Origin: Geminocystis sp. NIES-3708
GTDB taxonomy: Bacteria; Cyanobacteriota; Cyanobacteriia; Cyanobacteriales; Cyanobacteriaceae
NCBI RefSeq assembly: GCF_001548095.1
Contig: NZ_AP014815.1
Coordinates: 1,797,656-1,861,655 of the forward strand
Direction of reading: 5' to 3'
Length of the DNA stretch: 64,000 nucleotides
The notes under the pieces are model-generated. The model made no database searches. It was given only the letters and a program-made list of their open reading frames with translations, and was not told the DNA's origin. The position numbers and the translations under genes are program-made. Each line of letters begins with the position of its first letter. Within the stretch, counting starts at the first letter, position 1. Positions 10,291 through 18,757 of the stretch are shown here, in pieces.

Positions 10291-11055
10291 TTATCTCTTT
10301 TTTTGTAATTTTTGCTCAATATAACGATACCAATTATTTATTCCTTCACCACTGCGAGAAGACACCATCAAAATTTTAGCTTGAGGAGCAATTTTTTTGA
10401 TATTTTGTAACGCTAAATCTTGATTAAATTCTACGGCTTTAGCAATATCTATTTTATTGATAATTACCACATCAGCACTTTTAAATATTGTGGGATATTT
10501 TAAAGGTTTATCTTCTCCTTCTGTTACCGATAATAAAACTATTCTTTCATTTTCGCCTAAATCATAAGAAGCAGGACAAACTAAATTACCAACATTTTCA
10601 ATTATTAACAACTGACAATGATTTAAGTCAATTTTTTGCAGAGAATTATTAATCATTTCTGCTTCTAAATGACAAACATCTCCAGTGGTTATTTGGATAA
10701 CTTCTGCTTTACTCCTTCTCAATCTTTGGGCATCATTATCTGTGGCTAAATCACCAACTATAACCGCACTTTTGTAGGTAGAATTGAGATCGGTTAATGT
10801 TTTTTCTATAAAGGTAGTTTTTCCTGATCCCGGCGAAGACAATATATTTAGTACAAATATACTTTTCTGTTGAAATAACTCTCGATTATGAAAGGCTAAA
10901 TGATCATTTTTTGCTAATATAGATTCATAAATATTGATAGTTTTAGAGTCATTATTGTGACTGTGATTATGATCATGATGGTGATGTTGATAAAAGTCAT
11001 GATTATTAATTAAAATCTTTTGAGGGGTAACGCTACAACCACATTTTATACACAT
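10291..11055 (-). CDS. hypB: Hydrogenase nickel-insertion GTPase HypB
   Basis: A 254-residue SIMIBI-class GTPase that, with HypA, delivers nickel to the HoxH precursor. The N-terminus has the high-affinity nickel motif CIKCGC (residues 2-7) and then a histidine-rich stretch (about 24-33, HHHHDHNHSH), which in other bacteria stores nickel. The P-loop SSPGSGKT is at 73-80; GDLATDNDAQR, TTGDVCHLEAEM (the GTPase-domain metal site) and the NKID guanine motif follow. All motifs are intact. It follows hypA by 77 bases in the same direction. Confidence 0.96.
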   Translation of the reverse strand: MCIKCGCSVTPQKILINNHDFYQHHHHDHNHSHNNDSKTINIYESILAKNDHLAFHNRELFQQKSIFVLNILSSPGSGKTTFIEKTLTDLNSTYKSAVIVGDLATDNDAQRLRRSKAEVIQITTGDVCHLEAEMINNSLQKIDLNHCQLLIIENVGNLVCPASYDLGENERIVLLSVTEGEDKPLKYPTIFKSADVVIINKIDIAKAVEFNQDLALQNIKKIAPQAKILMVSSRSGEGINNWYRYIEQKLQKKR

Positions 11056-11132
11056 AGTTTTAGGATTAATGAAGGGAATAAGTCTTTAAGTTAATTATAA
11101 GAAAAAATATCAGTAAATCAGGTATAAAAAAT

Positions 11133-11474
11133 TTAAGAAACTTCAAGAGATATTAACTTAATTTCTTTACCTTGAAGAATATTATTGCTGAATTGATCGC
11201 AATTTGGGCATTGAAAAAACCATTCATCAGGTTGAAATTTTTGTTGACAATGATCACAATAACAAATAACTGGTAATGATTCTATTTTTAAAGTCGAATT
11301 TTCTGCTATTGTACCTTTTCTTATCACCTCAAAAGCAAATTTTAATGCCTCAGATACAACTCCTGACATTTTACCAATACAAATAGTGATTTCTTTAATT
11401 TCTGTGGCGTTTTCTTTAATCGCATAATCAATAGCAATGTTTAATGTGTCTTCCATTATTCCTATTTCGTGCAT
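11133..11474 (-). CDS. hypA: Hydrogenase maturation nickel metallochaperone HypA
   Basis: The 113-residue protein starts MHEIGIM; H2 and E3 with the free N-terminus form the nickel site in the family. A zinc-ribbon with two CxxC pairs (CDHC and CPNC, about residues 74-94) gives structural stability. It lies 14 bases after hoxW and before hypB, in the usual order for nickel insertion genes, so the three are cotranscribed. Length is normal. Confidence 0.95.
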   Translation of the reverse strand: MHEIGIMEDTLNIAIDYAIKENATEIKEITICIGKMSGVVSEALKFAFEVIRKGTIAENSTLKIESLPVICYCDHCQQKFQPDEWFFQCPNCDQFSNNILQGKEIKLISLEVS

Positions 11475-11488
11475 TTTTTTATCAATAA

Positions 11489-11959
11489 TTACTCAATTTT
11501 GTTAATAATTTCTTTAATAATTTTTAAAGCTATTTTAATGCCTTCTTTTGCTAAGTCTGATAATTCTTCCCCTAAATCAATATTATTTACTGGAATAGTA
11601 ATAAGGTAACTTTTAGGATACTGATTATGAATTAGTTTAGTTAAATATAGCAAATATTCTGGAGTGCAATAATGCCCATATTCACATTTATTATTAATTG
11701 CACTTCTAGGTAATAAGATAGTTGTTACTTCATTATTATCCACACAAGCATCGATAAAAATAATATTAGAAAATATTGCTATTTTTTCAGCTAATTCAGG
11801 AGTTAATTGATGTTGATAAATACATTTTACTTGCGGTAAAGCCTCTATTTCTATCTTTTGAGCTATAATTTGTCCAACTTGATCATCATTTCTTAAACTA
11901 TTTCCATAGCCGATAATTAAAAATTTATTTTTATTTTGATTCGTCATATTAACTAGCAA
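11489..11959 (-). CDS. hoxW: Hydrogenase maturation protease HoxW
   Basis: A 156-residue nickel-dependent endopeptidase that removes the C-terminal tail of HoxH once nickel is in place. The GYGNSLRNDDQVGQ motif (about 17-30) carries the acidic nickel-sensing residue, FIDACVD the second acidic site, and HYCTPEYLL the histidine region typical of HoxW proteins. The start overlaps the end of the SpoIIE-type phosphatase gene by seven bases, which ties that unusual gene to the hydrogenase transcript. The family is also called HycI/HybD; position and the H-x-C-T-P-E motif favour HoxW. Confidence 0.93.
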   Translation of the reverse strand: MLVNMTNQNKNKFLIIGYGNSLRNDDQVGQIIAQKIEIEALPQVKCIYQHQLTPELAEKIAIFSNIIFIDACVDNNEVTTILLPRSAINNKCEYGHYCTPEYLLYLTKLIHNQYPKSYLITIPVNNIDLGEELSDLAKEGIKIALKIIKEIINKIE

Positions 11960-13119
11960 TATTCGAGAATAACTTGTTTTTGATAATTACGCAAAAGTTG
12001 AACTAAATCTTCAATTAAACTACGGCGGATCGATATATTTTTCGGTAATAAAGGATTTTGATAAAATTCATTAATTTGTTGCCCTACTAAAAAATAAATT
12101 GAGTCGGCTTCTAAAATTTCTCTAGCTAATAATACTGCCCCATTTTTAATAGTCGGCAATCTACTAATATCAAAATTACATTTAATTAAGACTTCTTTGG
12201 CTTTAGAAATTGTCAAAATTCCTTCTGTCACTAAATCTACTTCTTTTAATTTACCAATGGGGGGCAATTCTTTACTCATCGTCAGAATATCCATTTCAAT
12301 GGTTTCTCCCATATAATTGGCAACAATATTACCAGTTGTGCCACCACAAATAATTTTTCTGCCTTGAAAACTCAATAATTGTTCCGCATATTCTTCATCT
12401 TTGGTAACATCTAATGGTGGTCCTGTAAAAATCATCAAAGGTTTAGGTTTACGAATATATACTCCGACAAAAGTAGCGTCATCACCAATATAATCACAAT
12501 ATAATTTTTTAGTTTCGTTGACAATTTGTTCAATAATATAACGAGAATTAGTGGCTTTATGGCGAAAAATATTTTCCATAAATTTAGCGATATTTTCCCA
12601 ACCCCATCCAAAATTCATAGTATTTCCTAATCCTGCATAAAGAATTCCATCACTAGCCGCCCCTAAAAAATCGCCTCTTTCTAGTATTCCTTGGCAGGAA
12701 TTAATTTTTTTATTTAATATTTGTTCTGTTTGATGTTTGAGTGGGAAAATAACACCTTTTTTAAGTAAAAAAATAGGCGGATTATCAAAGTTAATTACAT
12801 GAAATTTATTAGTGATATGATCAAGGGTAATGATGGTAAAAGTAGCATAGGCAATATTTCTTACTTGACAAATAGGTAAAGTGCCAACAATGGTTTCAAT
12901 AACTTCTTTTAAGGGTAAATCAGCATCAAGCATAGTAATAAGTATTTCAGTGGTTAAAGTGGCTAAAATACTAGCCTTAACACCACTTCCTAAACCATCA
13001 GAAAGCACAATAGTACTTTTAGTTTCTGTTTTAGTAAATTTTACTTGATCACCGCACAATTCTTCATTTTGTTTGTTTAAACTATAATAATAAATATCGA
13101 AAAAATTATCTTCAATCAT
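11953..13119 (-). CDS. SpoIIE-type PP2C phosphatase with a conserved C-terminal extension, inside the hox operon
   Basis: The 388-residue protein starts with a PPM-type phosphatase domain (about 1-222). Metal-site acids are visible: D24 in CGDQV, D41 in SDGLGSG, D157 in ASDG, and D213/D214 in GDDATF. It should therefore be an active, manganese-dependent Ser/Thr phosphatase. Residues about 228-388 form a second domain with GRKIICGGTTGNI (253-265) and LPPIGKLKEVDLVTEG (285-300). I recognise this arrangement from phosphatases beside clostridial [FeFe] hydrogenases. It lies between a PAS gene and hoxW, overlapping hoxW by seven bases. The substrate is unknown; an anti-anti-sigma-type protein or a neighbour in the operon is possible. 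Confidence 0.85.
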   Translation of the reverse strand: MIEDNFFDIYYYSLNKQNEELCGDQVKFTKTETKSTIVLSDGLGSGVKASILATLTTEILITMLDADLPLKEVIETIVGTLPICQVRNIAYATFTIITLDHITNKFHVINFDNPPIFLLKKGVIFPLKHQTEQILNKKINSCQGILERGDFLGAASDGILYAGLGNTMNFGWGWENIAKFMENIFRHKATNSRYIIEQIVNETKKLYCDYIGDDATFVGVYIRKPKPLMIFTGPPLDVTKDEEYAEQLLSFQGRKIICGGTTGNIVANYMGETIEMDILTMSKELPPIGKLKEVDLVTEGILTISKAKEVLIKCNFDISRLPTIKNGAVLLAREILEADSIYFLVGQQINEFYQNPLLPKNISIRRSLIEDLVQLLRNYQKQVILEYC

Positions 13120-13172
13120 CAGTTTATTAATTCATTCAAAAAAATATAAAGAGGCAATCATAAAATAAATAG

Positions 13173-13673
13173 TTATTTATTAAACAGGGCTAAAAGTTTA
13201 AATAAAGTTACCTTTGTTTCTGCGGTAGTTTCCCCTAATAAACCAGCAATCTCTTGAGCAACTTTCATCTGATTATGGACAACTTTATTAACTTTTTTGA
13301 TCATTTCTTCCTGCATTTCTTTTAATTCTTTTTGTTTAATTATTTCTGTGGTTATATCCGTCATAATGCACAAAATAAAATTTTCTTCTTGAATAGGAAA
13401 AATAAATTCTTTGACAATAATATCATGTTTTAAATATTCTGTTTCCCTGTTTTTTATGACAAGATTTTTTTGCCATGCTTCTTTAATATGATCAATATTT
13501 CCTAATATATCAGTGGCTAACTTACCAATTATAGGCTCATTTTCGAGGCGAAATAGTTGACAAAAAGATGGATTTACCAGTTTAATTATTAAGTTATTAT
13601 CGATAGCAATTAAACCATTAGGATCATATTCCCATAAAAGTTTATATAAATGATTTTGACTACTTTCTAACAT
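13173..13673 (-). CDS. PAS-domain protein with a GETTAETK helical tail, inside the hox operon
   Basis: The 166-residue protein has one PAS domain (about 15-110, with LIAIDNNLIIKLVNPSFCQLF by position 21-41) and a helical C-terminal tail (about 110-166) ending in MKVAQEIAGLLGETTAETKV (136-155). The tail motif is one I associate with PAS proteins encoded beside clostridial [FeFe] hydrogenases. There is no kinase, DNA-binding or membrane segment, so it probably signals by protein contact, for example with the phosphatase encoded 53 bases downstream. C38 and C102 lie in the PAS domain, but a cofactor cannot be assigned. Confidence 0.8.
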   Translation of the reverse strand: MLESSQNHLYKLLWEYDPNGLIAIDNNLIIKLVNPSFCQLFRLENEPIIGKLATDILGNIDHIKEAWQKNLVIKNRETEYLKHDIIVKEFIFPIQEENFILCIMTDITTEIIKQKELKEMQEEMIKKVNKVVHNQMKVAQEIAGLLGETTAETKVTLFKLLALFNK

Positions 13674-13728
13674 AGCTAACTATATATTTTTTTGTTATTT
13701 TAAATAATAAGTAATATTTATTTTATTT

Positions 13729-13983
13729 TTATTTAATCATCGGCAATATTTCTCTAACAAACTTGTCTTCTAAATTCTGAGGACTAATATGAATAAAGTG
13801 TTTATCCCTAAATTTCATAACAATTCCACTGCTACAAGTTTCCAAACAAAATGAGCCTTTTAACTCAATTTTTTCATTCAAATTATGTTGATTCATTAAT
13901 GATTGTAGATGAGGTAAAACTTCATAAACACCGAGTTGATGACACGCAGAACCCATACATAAATATAAGTTTTCTTTGACCAT
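13729..13983 (-). CDS. Thioredoxin-like [2Fe-2S] ferredoxin-domain protein, inside the hox operon
   Basis: An 84-residue protein with the four-cysteine pattern C9-x4-C14 ... C46-x3-C50 (CMGSAC and CLETC). This is the [2Fe-2S] binding pattern of the C-terminal half of NuoE/HoxE. It lacks the helical N-terminal domain, so it is a single-domain 2Fe-2S protein, possibly a redox sensor or small electron carrier. A good ribosome site (AGAGGT) precedes the start. It is the first gene after hoxH, followed by the PAS and phosphatase genes 55 and 53 bases apart, so the three look like one unit. Confidence 0.87.
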   Translation of the reverse strand: MVKENLYLCMGSACHQLGVYEVLPHLQSLMNQHNLNEKIELKGSFCLETCSSGIVMKFRDKHFIHISPQNLEDKFVREILPMIK

Positions 13984-14120
13984 AATTGTACCTCTTATTA
14001 ACCGTTCGTAGTTAAGGCTTTAGCCTTTTTTCGTCACAGATTTTTAAGTCGTAAAGGGATTACGATAAACTGATATTTTAAAGCCCTAAAAGACACACTA
14101 TAAACGGAGCTATTTGTCAA
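13984..14120. repeat. Dispersed-repeat-like sequence between hoxH and the 2Fe-2S gene
   Basis: The 137-base spacer holds a short palindrome GGCTTTAGCC-like segment (about 14012-14023) after CGTTCGTAGTTAA, a type of small dispersed repeat common between cyanobacterial genes. It may act as a partial terminator or mRNA processing site after hoxH. This is a visual call, with no alignment done. Confidence 0.4.
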
Positions 14121-15551
14121 TTAATTTTTGTATTTTTCTGTGATAATTTTGCCTTTACTATCAACTAATTCAATATGTAATGGCATTTGTCCGATCGCAT
14201 GAGTCGAACAGCTCAAACAGGGATCAAATGCTCTAATTCCTGCTTCTACACGGTTTAACATGGCTTCTGGTATGTCTTCGCCGTGAATGTAGTGTTTGGC
14301 TATCTGGGTGACGGTTTTATTCATGGCAAGGTTATTTTGCCCTGTGGCGATAATGAGGTTTACCTTTTTAATTAAGCCGTTGTCATCCACATTGTAATGA
14401 TGAAAAAGTGTGCCTCTAGGCGCTTCACTTACACCAATGCCTTCTAAGTAATTGATTCCTGCTTCTGCCCTTACTCTGGTTGACAAAATGTCGGGATCGT
14501 GTATTAAGTTTTCAATAGCTTCTAAACAAGCGACAATCTCAATTAAACGAGCATAATGGTAAAAGAAAGATGACGTAGCTACACGACTACCTGCCCGATG
14601 ACGAAATTCTTGTAATTCCCGATCAGCTTGGGGTGTGCCAATACGGTCGCACAAATTTAATCTTGCCAAAGGACCTACTCTATAGATACCATCAGGATAT
14701 CCTAAAGGTTTATAGTAAGGGAATTTGAGATAAGACCAATTTTCCACCGCCTCCCCTAAAAAGTCTTGATAGTTGTCTTCACTCAAACCGTCAGCGATAA
14801 TGTTACCTTGACTGTTGATGAAACGTAAATGTCCGCCGTAATGTTCCCAAGTGCCATCGGGAGCGACTAACCCCATAAATAAAGATTCAAATTTACCAAA
14901 TACGTCAATTTCTGTCTTTAATTCGCTATCTAAGAGCTTTTTAAACAGATTTAATGCTAATTCAGTAGTTTGTTTCGCTTCAGGTAAATTATCTTCAATC
15001 CACTGACGATTTTCTGTACTTAAGGGCGATCGCACTCCACCGGGTACAGCCCATGCGGCATGAATTTTTCTTGCTCCGAGTATTTCAATTATATTTTGAC
15101 CAAAAGCACGTAAACGGATACCAGCACGAGCTAAATCTGGATCAGCAGCCATTAAGCCGAAAACATTACGGGTAGAAGGATTAGACTCCCAACCCAAGAG
15201 AAAATCAGGGCTACTGAGGTGGAAAAAGGAAAGGGCATGAGACTGAGTTATTTGGGCTAAATTCATCATACGGCGCAATTTTTCCCCAGTGGGTGGAATT
15301 TTCACCCCTAAAATTTTATCCCCAGTTTTAGCGGAAGCGAGGAGATGACTAACAGGGCAAATACCACAAATTCGAGCAGTAATTCCCGCCATTTCAAACA
15401 TAGGACGACCTTCACAAAATTTTTCAAAACCCCGAAATTCTACTACGTGAAAACGAGCATCATTTACTTCACCATTATCATCTAAATAAATAGAGATTTT
15501 AGCGTGTCCTTCAATGCGAGTCACGGGATCAATAATAACTGTTTTAGTCAT
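14121..15551 (-). CDS. hoxH: Bidirectional [NiFe] hydrogenase large subunit HoxH
   Basis: The 476-residue catalytic subunit holds the NiFe active site. The N-terminal cysteine pair is in [10 protein letters not shown] (about 61-70) and the C-terminal pair in DPCLSCSTH. HoxW would cleave after this histidine and remove the last 25 residues, starting AIGQMPLH. All four metal cysteines are present, so the enzyme should be active. It is separated from hoxY by 1.2 kb of decayed genes, so it may be transcribed by readthrough or from its own promoter. Confidence 0.97.
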   Translation of the reverse strand: MTKTVIIDPVTRIEGHAKISIYLDDNGEVNDARFHVVEFRGFEKFCEGRPMFEMAGITARICGICPVSHLLASAKTGDKILGVKIPPTGEKLRRMMNLAQITQSHALSFFHLSSPDFLLGWESNPSTRNVFGLMAADPDLARAGIRLRAFGQNIIEILGARKIHAAWAVPGGVRSPLSTENRQWIEDNLPEAKQTTELALNLFKKLLDSELKTEIDVFGKFESLFMGLVAPDGTWEHYGGHLRFINSQGNIIADGLSEDNYQDFLGEAVENWSYLKFPYYKPLGYPDGIYRVGPLARLNLCDRIGTPQADRELQEFRHRAGSRVATSSFFYHYARLIEIVACLEAIENLIHDPDILSTRVRAEAGINYLEGIGVSEAPRGTLFHHYNVDDNGLIKKVNLIIATGQNNLAMNKTVTQIAKHYIHGEDIPEAMLNRVEAGIRAFDPCLSCSTHAIGQMPLHIELVDSKGKIITEKYKN

Positions 15552-15579
15552 AATTTTTTACCTATTTTATACTTAAATA

Positions 15580-15692
15580 TTAAATGTTTTCTACTATTTT
15601 TAAAATGTTCCTTATTTTATTTTCTAAGGAAGGATTTTTTTAATTAAACGTTTAAAAGCTCTTTTAAAACTTGTATCAGCTACTAAAATCAT
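15580..15692 (-). pseudogene. Remnant of a RelE/YafQ-like toxin gene
   Basis: A start codon at 15692 overlaps the stop of the preceding antitoxin remnant (ATGA), a normal toxin-antitoxin arrangement. The first 20 residues (MILVADTSFKRAFKRLIKK) and, after a one-base frameshift, KNPSLENKIRNILK match the N-terminus of cyanobacterial RelE/YafQ-type toxins. The rest of a normal toxin of about 90 residues is missing. The gene cannot make an active toxin. Confidence 0.6.
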
Positions 15693-15917
15693 TCTTTTTC
15701 ATCGTCTTCTAATAAATAGTTCATTATTTCGTCTGAATTTCTTACTTTTACCTTACCGAGCTCTAAATTTTTGAGAGTTTTGTCTCCATTGCTTAAGATT
15801 TCTGAACGTCTTTTTTCAATAGGTCTTTTGCGTATTCGTTCGAATAAATATTCTTGGTCATCTCATAGATAAAGTTTCGATCAAATCAATAATATCTTGA
15901 AAATAAGTAGTGGTCAT
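15689..15917 (-). pseudogene. Frameshifted type II antitoxin gene
   Basis: A strong ribosome site (AGGAGG at 15923-15928) precedes a start at 15917. The frame opens as MTTTYFQDIIDLIETLSM and stops early; one base out of frame it continues as DDQEYLFERIRKRPIEKRR and ends with LLEDDEKE. Joined, this is a typical cyanobacterial antitoxin of about 75 residues (pattern PxxDQxxLFExIxxRRIEKRR). A single frameshift near 15866 breaks it. It overlaps the toxin remnant by four bases. Confidence 0.65.
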
Positions 15918-15926
15918 AAAATCCTC

Positions 15927-16564
15927 CTATAAATAATCATTTTTAATGAGTTTTCTAAAAGCTTTTACTGTTTTGTTTATAACTTATATTTGACATTTAC
16001 TTAGGTATTTTGAAATTATTTTTTTTAGAAAAATATTAGAAAAAAGACTAAATTATTTTTCTATATATTGATTATTTTCGAGAATATTAGTATGTAAATT
16101 ATGATTTTCAAAATGCTATAATTCAGGTATTTCTAAAGCTAAAAAAATATGGGGATAGGTACAAAATATTAAGTCAATTTCTAACGCTAAATCTGAAGGA
16201 GAATCGTGGTTAAATCTAGTAGTTTTTTGTATCTAATTTTAACTTTATTTTAGATATAGAAATAGTTATTAGGTTCGAGTCTTTTTTGTAAAATTTCGCT
16301 TTTAAAAGTGGTTGAATCTAAAGGACAAAATTCTATAGCTAATTCCTCCAACATAATCTCGATTAAGGTAGAAATATAAATTTTATCTATTTTATGTTCT
16401 GGTAAAGGACTCATAATTTCTAACATATGATTATAATAAGCTATTTTAATGTTACCATGCTCTCCTGACTCTGCTAAAATATCCTCAAATTGTTGCCAAC
16501 TAACATCATTTATAACCAGAGTTTGTCTTTTTAAAAGGTTAATTTTTTCTAAGGCTAAAAGCAT
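15927..16564 (-). pseudogene. Decayed Uma2-family (DUF820) nuclease gene
   Basis: An open N-terminal part of 104 residues (start at 16564) matches Uma2-family proteins up to RLEPNNYFYI and then stops. After a frameshift the homology resumes (about 16219 downwards) as NHDSPSDLALEIDL, then LALEIPEL, with a TAG at 16116-16118 where the family has tryptophan, and ends near FRKLIKNDYL. So at least one frameshift and several stops interrupt a gene of normal length. It lies between hoxY and hoxH. An intact Uma2 gene sits between hoxF and hoxU. Confidence 0.75.
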
Positions 16565-16755
16565 TATTTATTCCTTCTTATTAACTAACTATAGCATTCC
16601 TAACTCATTGGTAAAATTAGATCCTTTCTACTGCTTAATAAAGGGAATTAGTCCTCTTTTCTTTCATAAATCAGCTCAAACTGAAGTTACTTCTTAGCTT
16701 AAACCATCATCAAGAAAACCTGAAAAAACTTTGCGTCTTTGCGAGAGGAAACAAA
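16565..16755. repeat. Spacer downstream of hoxY with a dispersed TTTGCGTCTTTGCGAGA repeat
   Basis: The spacer carries, at about 16731-16747, one copy of a short dispersed repeat (plus-strand CTTTGCGTCTTTGCGAGA). Other copies are at 22138-22162 and, inside a coding region, at 31207-31232. No gene is seen in it. Confidence 0.6.
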
Positions 16756-17304
16756 TCAACCAAATTTGATCATTTCTCGCCCTTCCATAACGGGTTTTTC
16801 GCCTTTTAACAGAGGTGCGATGGCATTTTTAATGCGTTGGGCGGAAGGGGGGCAACCGGGTAAAAATAAATCCACGTCCACGATATGATGAATAGGCTGG
16901 ACTTTTTCGAGCAATTCTGGTACGATGCGAGCGTCTTTGGGTATTTTTCCCGAATCGTCACTTAATTCTAAATAGCAACGTTTTAGAACAGGATCAGTAC
17001 CATTTAACATATTGCGCATGGCTGGTACATTGGCGGTAACGGCACAATCCCCGAAGGAGATGAGAAACTTGGTTTTTTTGCGTACTTCTAAAAGTAACTC
17101 TAGGTTTTCTTCGTTGGCGATCGCACCCTCCACTAAGCAAACGTCAACATTATCAGGATAGTGCTTGATGTCACTGGCAACGGGGCTATATACCACGTCC
17201 ACTGCCTCGGCTATATCAAATAAAAATTCGTCTAAGTCTAAGAATGACATATGACAGCCTGAGCATCCTGCTAACCATACTGTAGCAAATTTTATTTTGT
17301 CCAT
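16756..17304 (-). CDS. hoxY: Bidirectional [NiFe] hydrogenase small subunit HoxY
   Basis: The 182-residue subunit carries the [4Fe-4S] cluster next to the NiFe site. Cluster cysteines lie in AGCSGCHMSFLDLDEF (C14, C17), FGDCAV and LPGCPPSAQR. The short length, without the C-terminal cluster domain of uptake-hydrogenase small subunits, is typical of HoxY. Its start overlaps the end of hoxU by 13 bases, so translation is coupled. Confidence 0.96.
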   Translation of the reverse strand: MDKIKFATVWLAGCSGCHMSFLDLDEFLFDIAEAVDVVYSPVASDIKHYPDNVDVCLVEGAIANEENLELLLEVRKKTKFLISFGDCAVTANVPAMRNMLNGTDPVLKRCYLELSDDSGKIPKDARIVPELLEKVQPIHHIVDVDLFLPGCPPSAQRIKNAIAPLLKGEKPVMEGREMIKFG

Positions 17305-18008
17305 TGGTGTTTCTCCCTTGCGTTACTTAAAAATTCAACTTTACTGCGATCTTTGACCATTTCGGCGGTAGTGCTACCTTTACGGAAAATGCTACCTGTA
17401 GGACAAGCATCGACACATTTACCACAGGATGTACAAGCGTCAACCTCACCCCAAGGCTGATTTAAGCCACTAACGATTTTAGCGGCAGCACCCCGAAAGG
17501 CGACATTCCACACGTGAGCGGTTTCGATTTCTGCACAAACTCTCACGCATCTAGTACATAGAATACAACGATTATGATCAATGCCAAATTGGGGATGAGA
17601 CAAATCAACTTCTCTTTCAGGGAAACGATAGTTAAACCTAGTATGATCCATACCTACTTCGATCGCTACATCTTGCAATTCACAGTTATTGTTAGCGACA
17701 CATATAGCACAAACATGATTACCTTCCGCAAAGAGTAATTCAACAATCATTTTGCGATATTCTTGTAAGGTTTCGGTTTGAGTAGAAACTTCCATCCCTT
17801 CTTGCACTTCTGTTATACAACTAGGTACAAGGTTTGGATTACCTTTAATTTCTACCAAGCATAAGCGACAAGCACCTACATCGGAAACCCCTTCTAGGTG
17901 GCAAAGGGTAGGAATCCTGACTCCTGCTTCTTGAGCGGCTTTAAGTATTGATGTACCAGATTCTACAGCTACGTCAACACCATCAATTTTTAATGTATGT
18001 ACAGACAT
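17292..18008 (-). CDS. hoxU: Hydrogenase diaphorase subunit HoxU (NuoG-like)
   Basis: The 238-residue iron-sulfur subunit links the diaphorase to HoxY/HoxH. An N-terminal [2Fe-2S] ferredoxin fold has cysteines in PTLCHLEGVSDVGACRLC, followed by a His/Cys [4Fe-4S] site (HVCAIC) and two C-terminal [4Fe-4S] motifs, CILCTRCVRVC and CTSCGKCVDACP. Length and cluster set match HoxU. It lies 90 bases after the inserted Uma2 gene and overlaps hoxY. Confidence 0.96.
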   Translation of the reverse strand: MSVHTLKIDGVDVAVESGTSILKAAQEAGVRIPTLCHLEGVSDVGACRLCLVEIKGNPNLVPSCITEVQEGMEVSTQTETLQEYRKMIVELLFAEGNHVCAICVANNNCELQDVAIEVGMDHTRFNYRFPEREVDLSHPQFGIDHNRCILCTRCVRVCAEIETAHVWNVAFRGAAAKIVSGLNQPWGEVDACTSCGKCVDACPTGSIFRKGSTTAEMVKDRSKVEFLSNAREKHQWTK

Positions 18009-18098
18009 GATTGATAGTTAAATATTTAATAGTTAATAGTAAAAGAACTGCCTATATTTTCCCAATTTTATTCAATAGAAATTTGAGATATTGGCTCT

Positions 18099-18740
18099 TT
18101 ATTGATTAAATTTTTCTAATAACCAAGCAACTACTTTACTATGATTAGTTTGACGAGTCATTTTTAGAGCTTCCTCTAATATGGATAATTTTAGATTAGA
18201 TAAAACTTGAGATTCTCTGATTCTATAACTGCCTTCATTTTCCATTTTAAAAGCAATTATTTCTCCTTTTTTAACATTAACAATCCAATACTCTTTTATG
18301 CCTAATTGTTCATATAATAAACGTTTTTCTCCTTGATCATCTGCCAAGGAAGTATTCGCTATTTCTACGACTAAAGTGGGTGGAAGAAAAACATCTAATT
18401 CAATAATATTTGTACCATAGGGAATAGCGTCAACATTTTCGCCAATATAATAAGATAAATCAGGCTGTGCTTCTTGATAACCTATTTTTCGATAACTACA
18501 GTTATCTTTAGCATTCAAATTAATGCCTTTTAAAGCTACATAAAGATTAATAGCACTATTGATGATTGAGTGATCACTAGCATGATCATTCCCTAATGGA
18601 GACACTTCGATTCTTAATTTTCCTTTATAGTAATAAAACTTTCCTTTTTCATAATCAAGATTTTTCGTGAGTTGGATAAATTCATCCCAAGAAGCATCTA
18701 TCCATGTGTCAGAAATTATCTTTGTTTGTAATAGAGTCAT
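18099..18740 (-). CDS. Uma2-family (DUF820) restriction-endonuclease-like protein inserted in the hox operon
   Basis: The 213-residue protein belongs to the large cyanobacterial Uma2 family with a PD-(D/E)xK nuclease fold. Candidate active-site residues are in AQPDLSYYIG (D) and PPTLVVEIAN (E), about residues 125-165. It sits 17 bases after hoxF and 90 bases before hoxU, unrelated to hydrogenase chemistry. The family is often found scattered as mobile-like genes; no function is established. Synechocystis also has an unrelated open frame at the same place (sll1222), as I recall. Confidence 0.85.
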   Translation of the reverse strand: MTLLQTKIISDTWIDASWDEFIQLTKNLDYEKGKFYYYKGKLRIEVSPLGNDHASDHSIINSAINLYVALKGINLNAKDNCSYRKIGYQEAQPDLSYYIGENVDAIPYGTNIIELDVFLPPTLVVEIANTSLADDQGEKRLLYEQLGIKEYWIVNVKKGEIIAFKMENEGSYRIRESQVLSNLKLSILEEALKMTRQTNHSKVVAWLLEKFNQ

Positions 18741-18757
18741 CTCAATTTTCTCCTTTA

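Noticed and set aside
13173-13673. PAS protein as a histidine kinase
   Set aside because: There is no phospho-acceptor or ATPase domain after the PAS domain.
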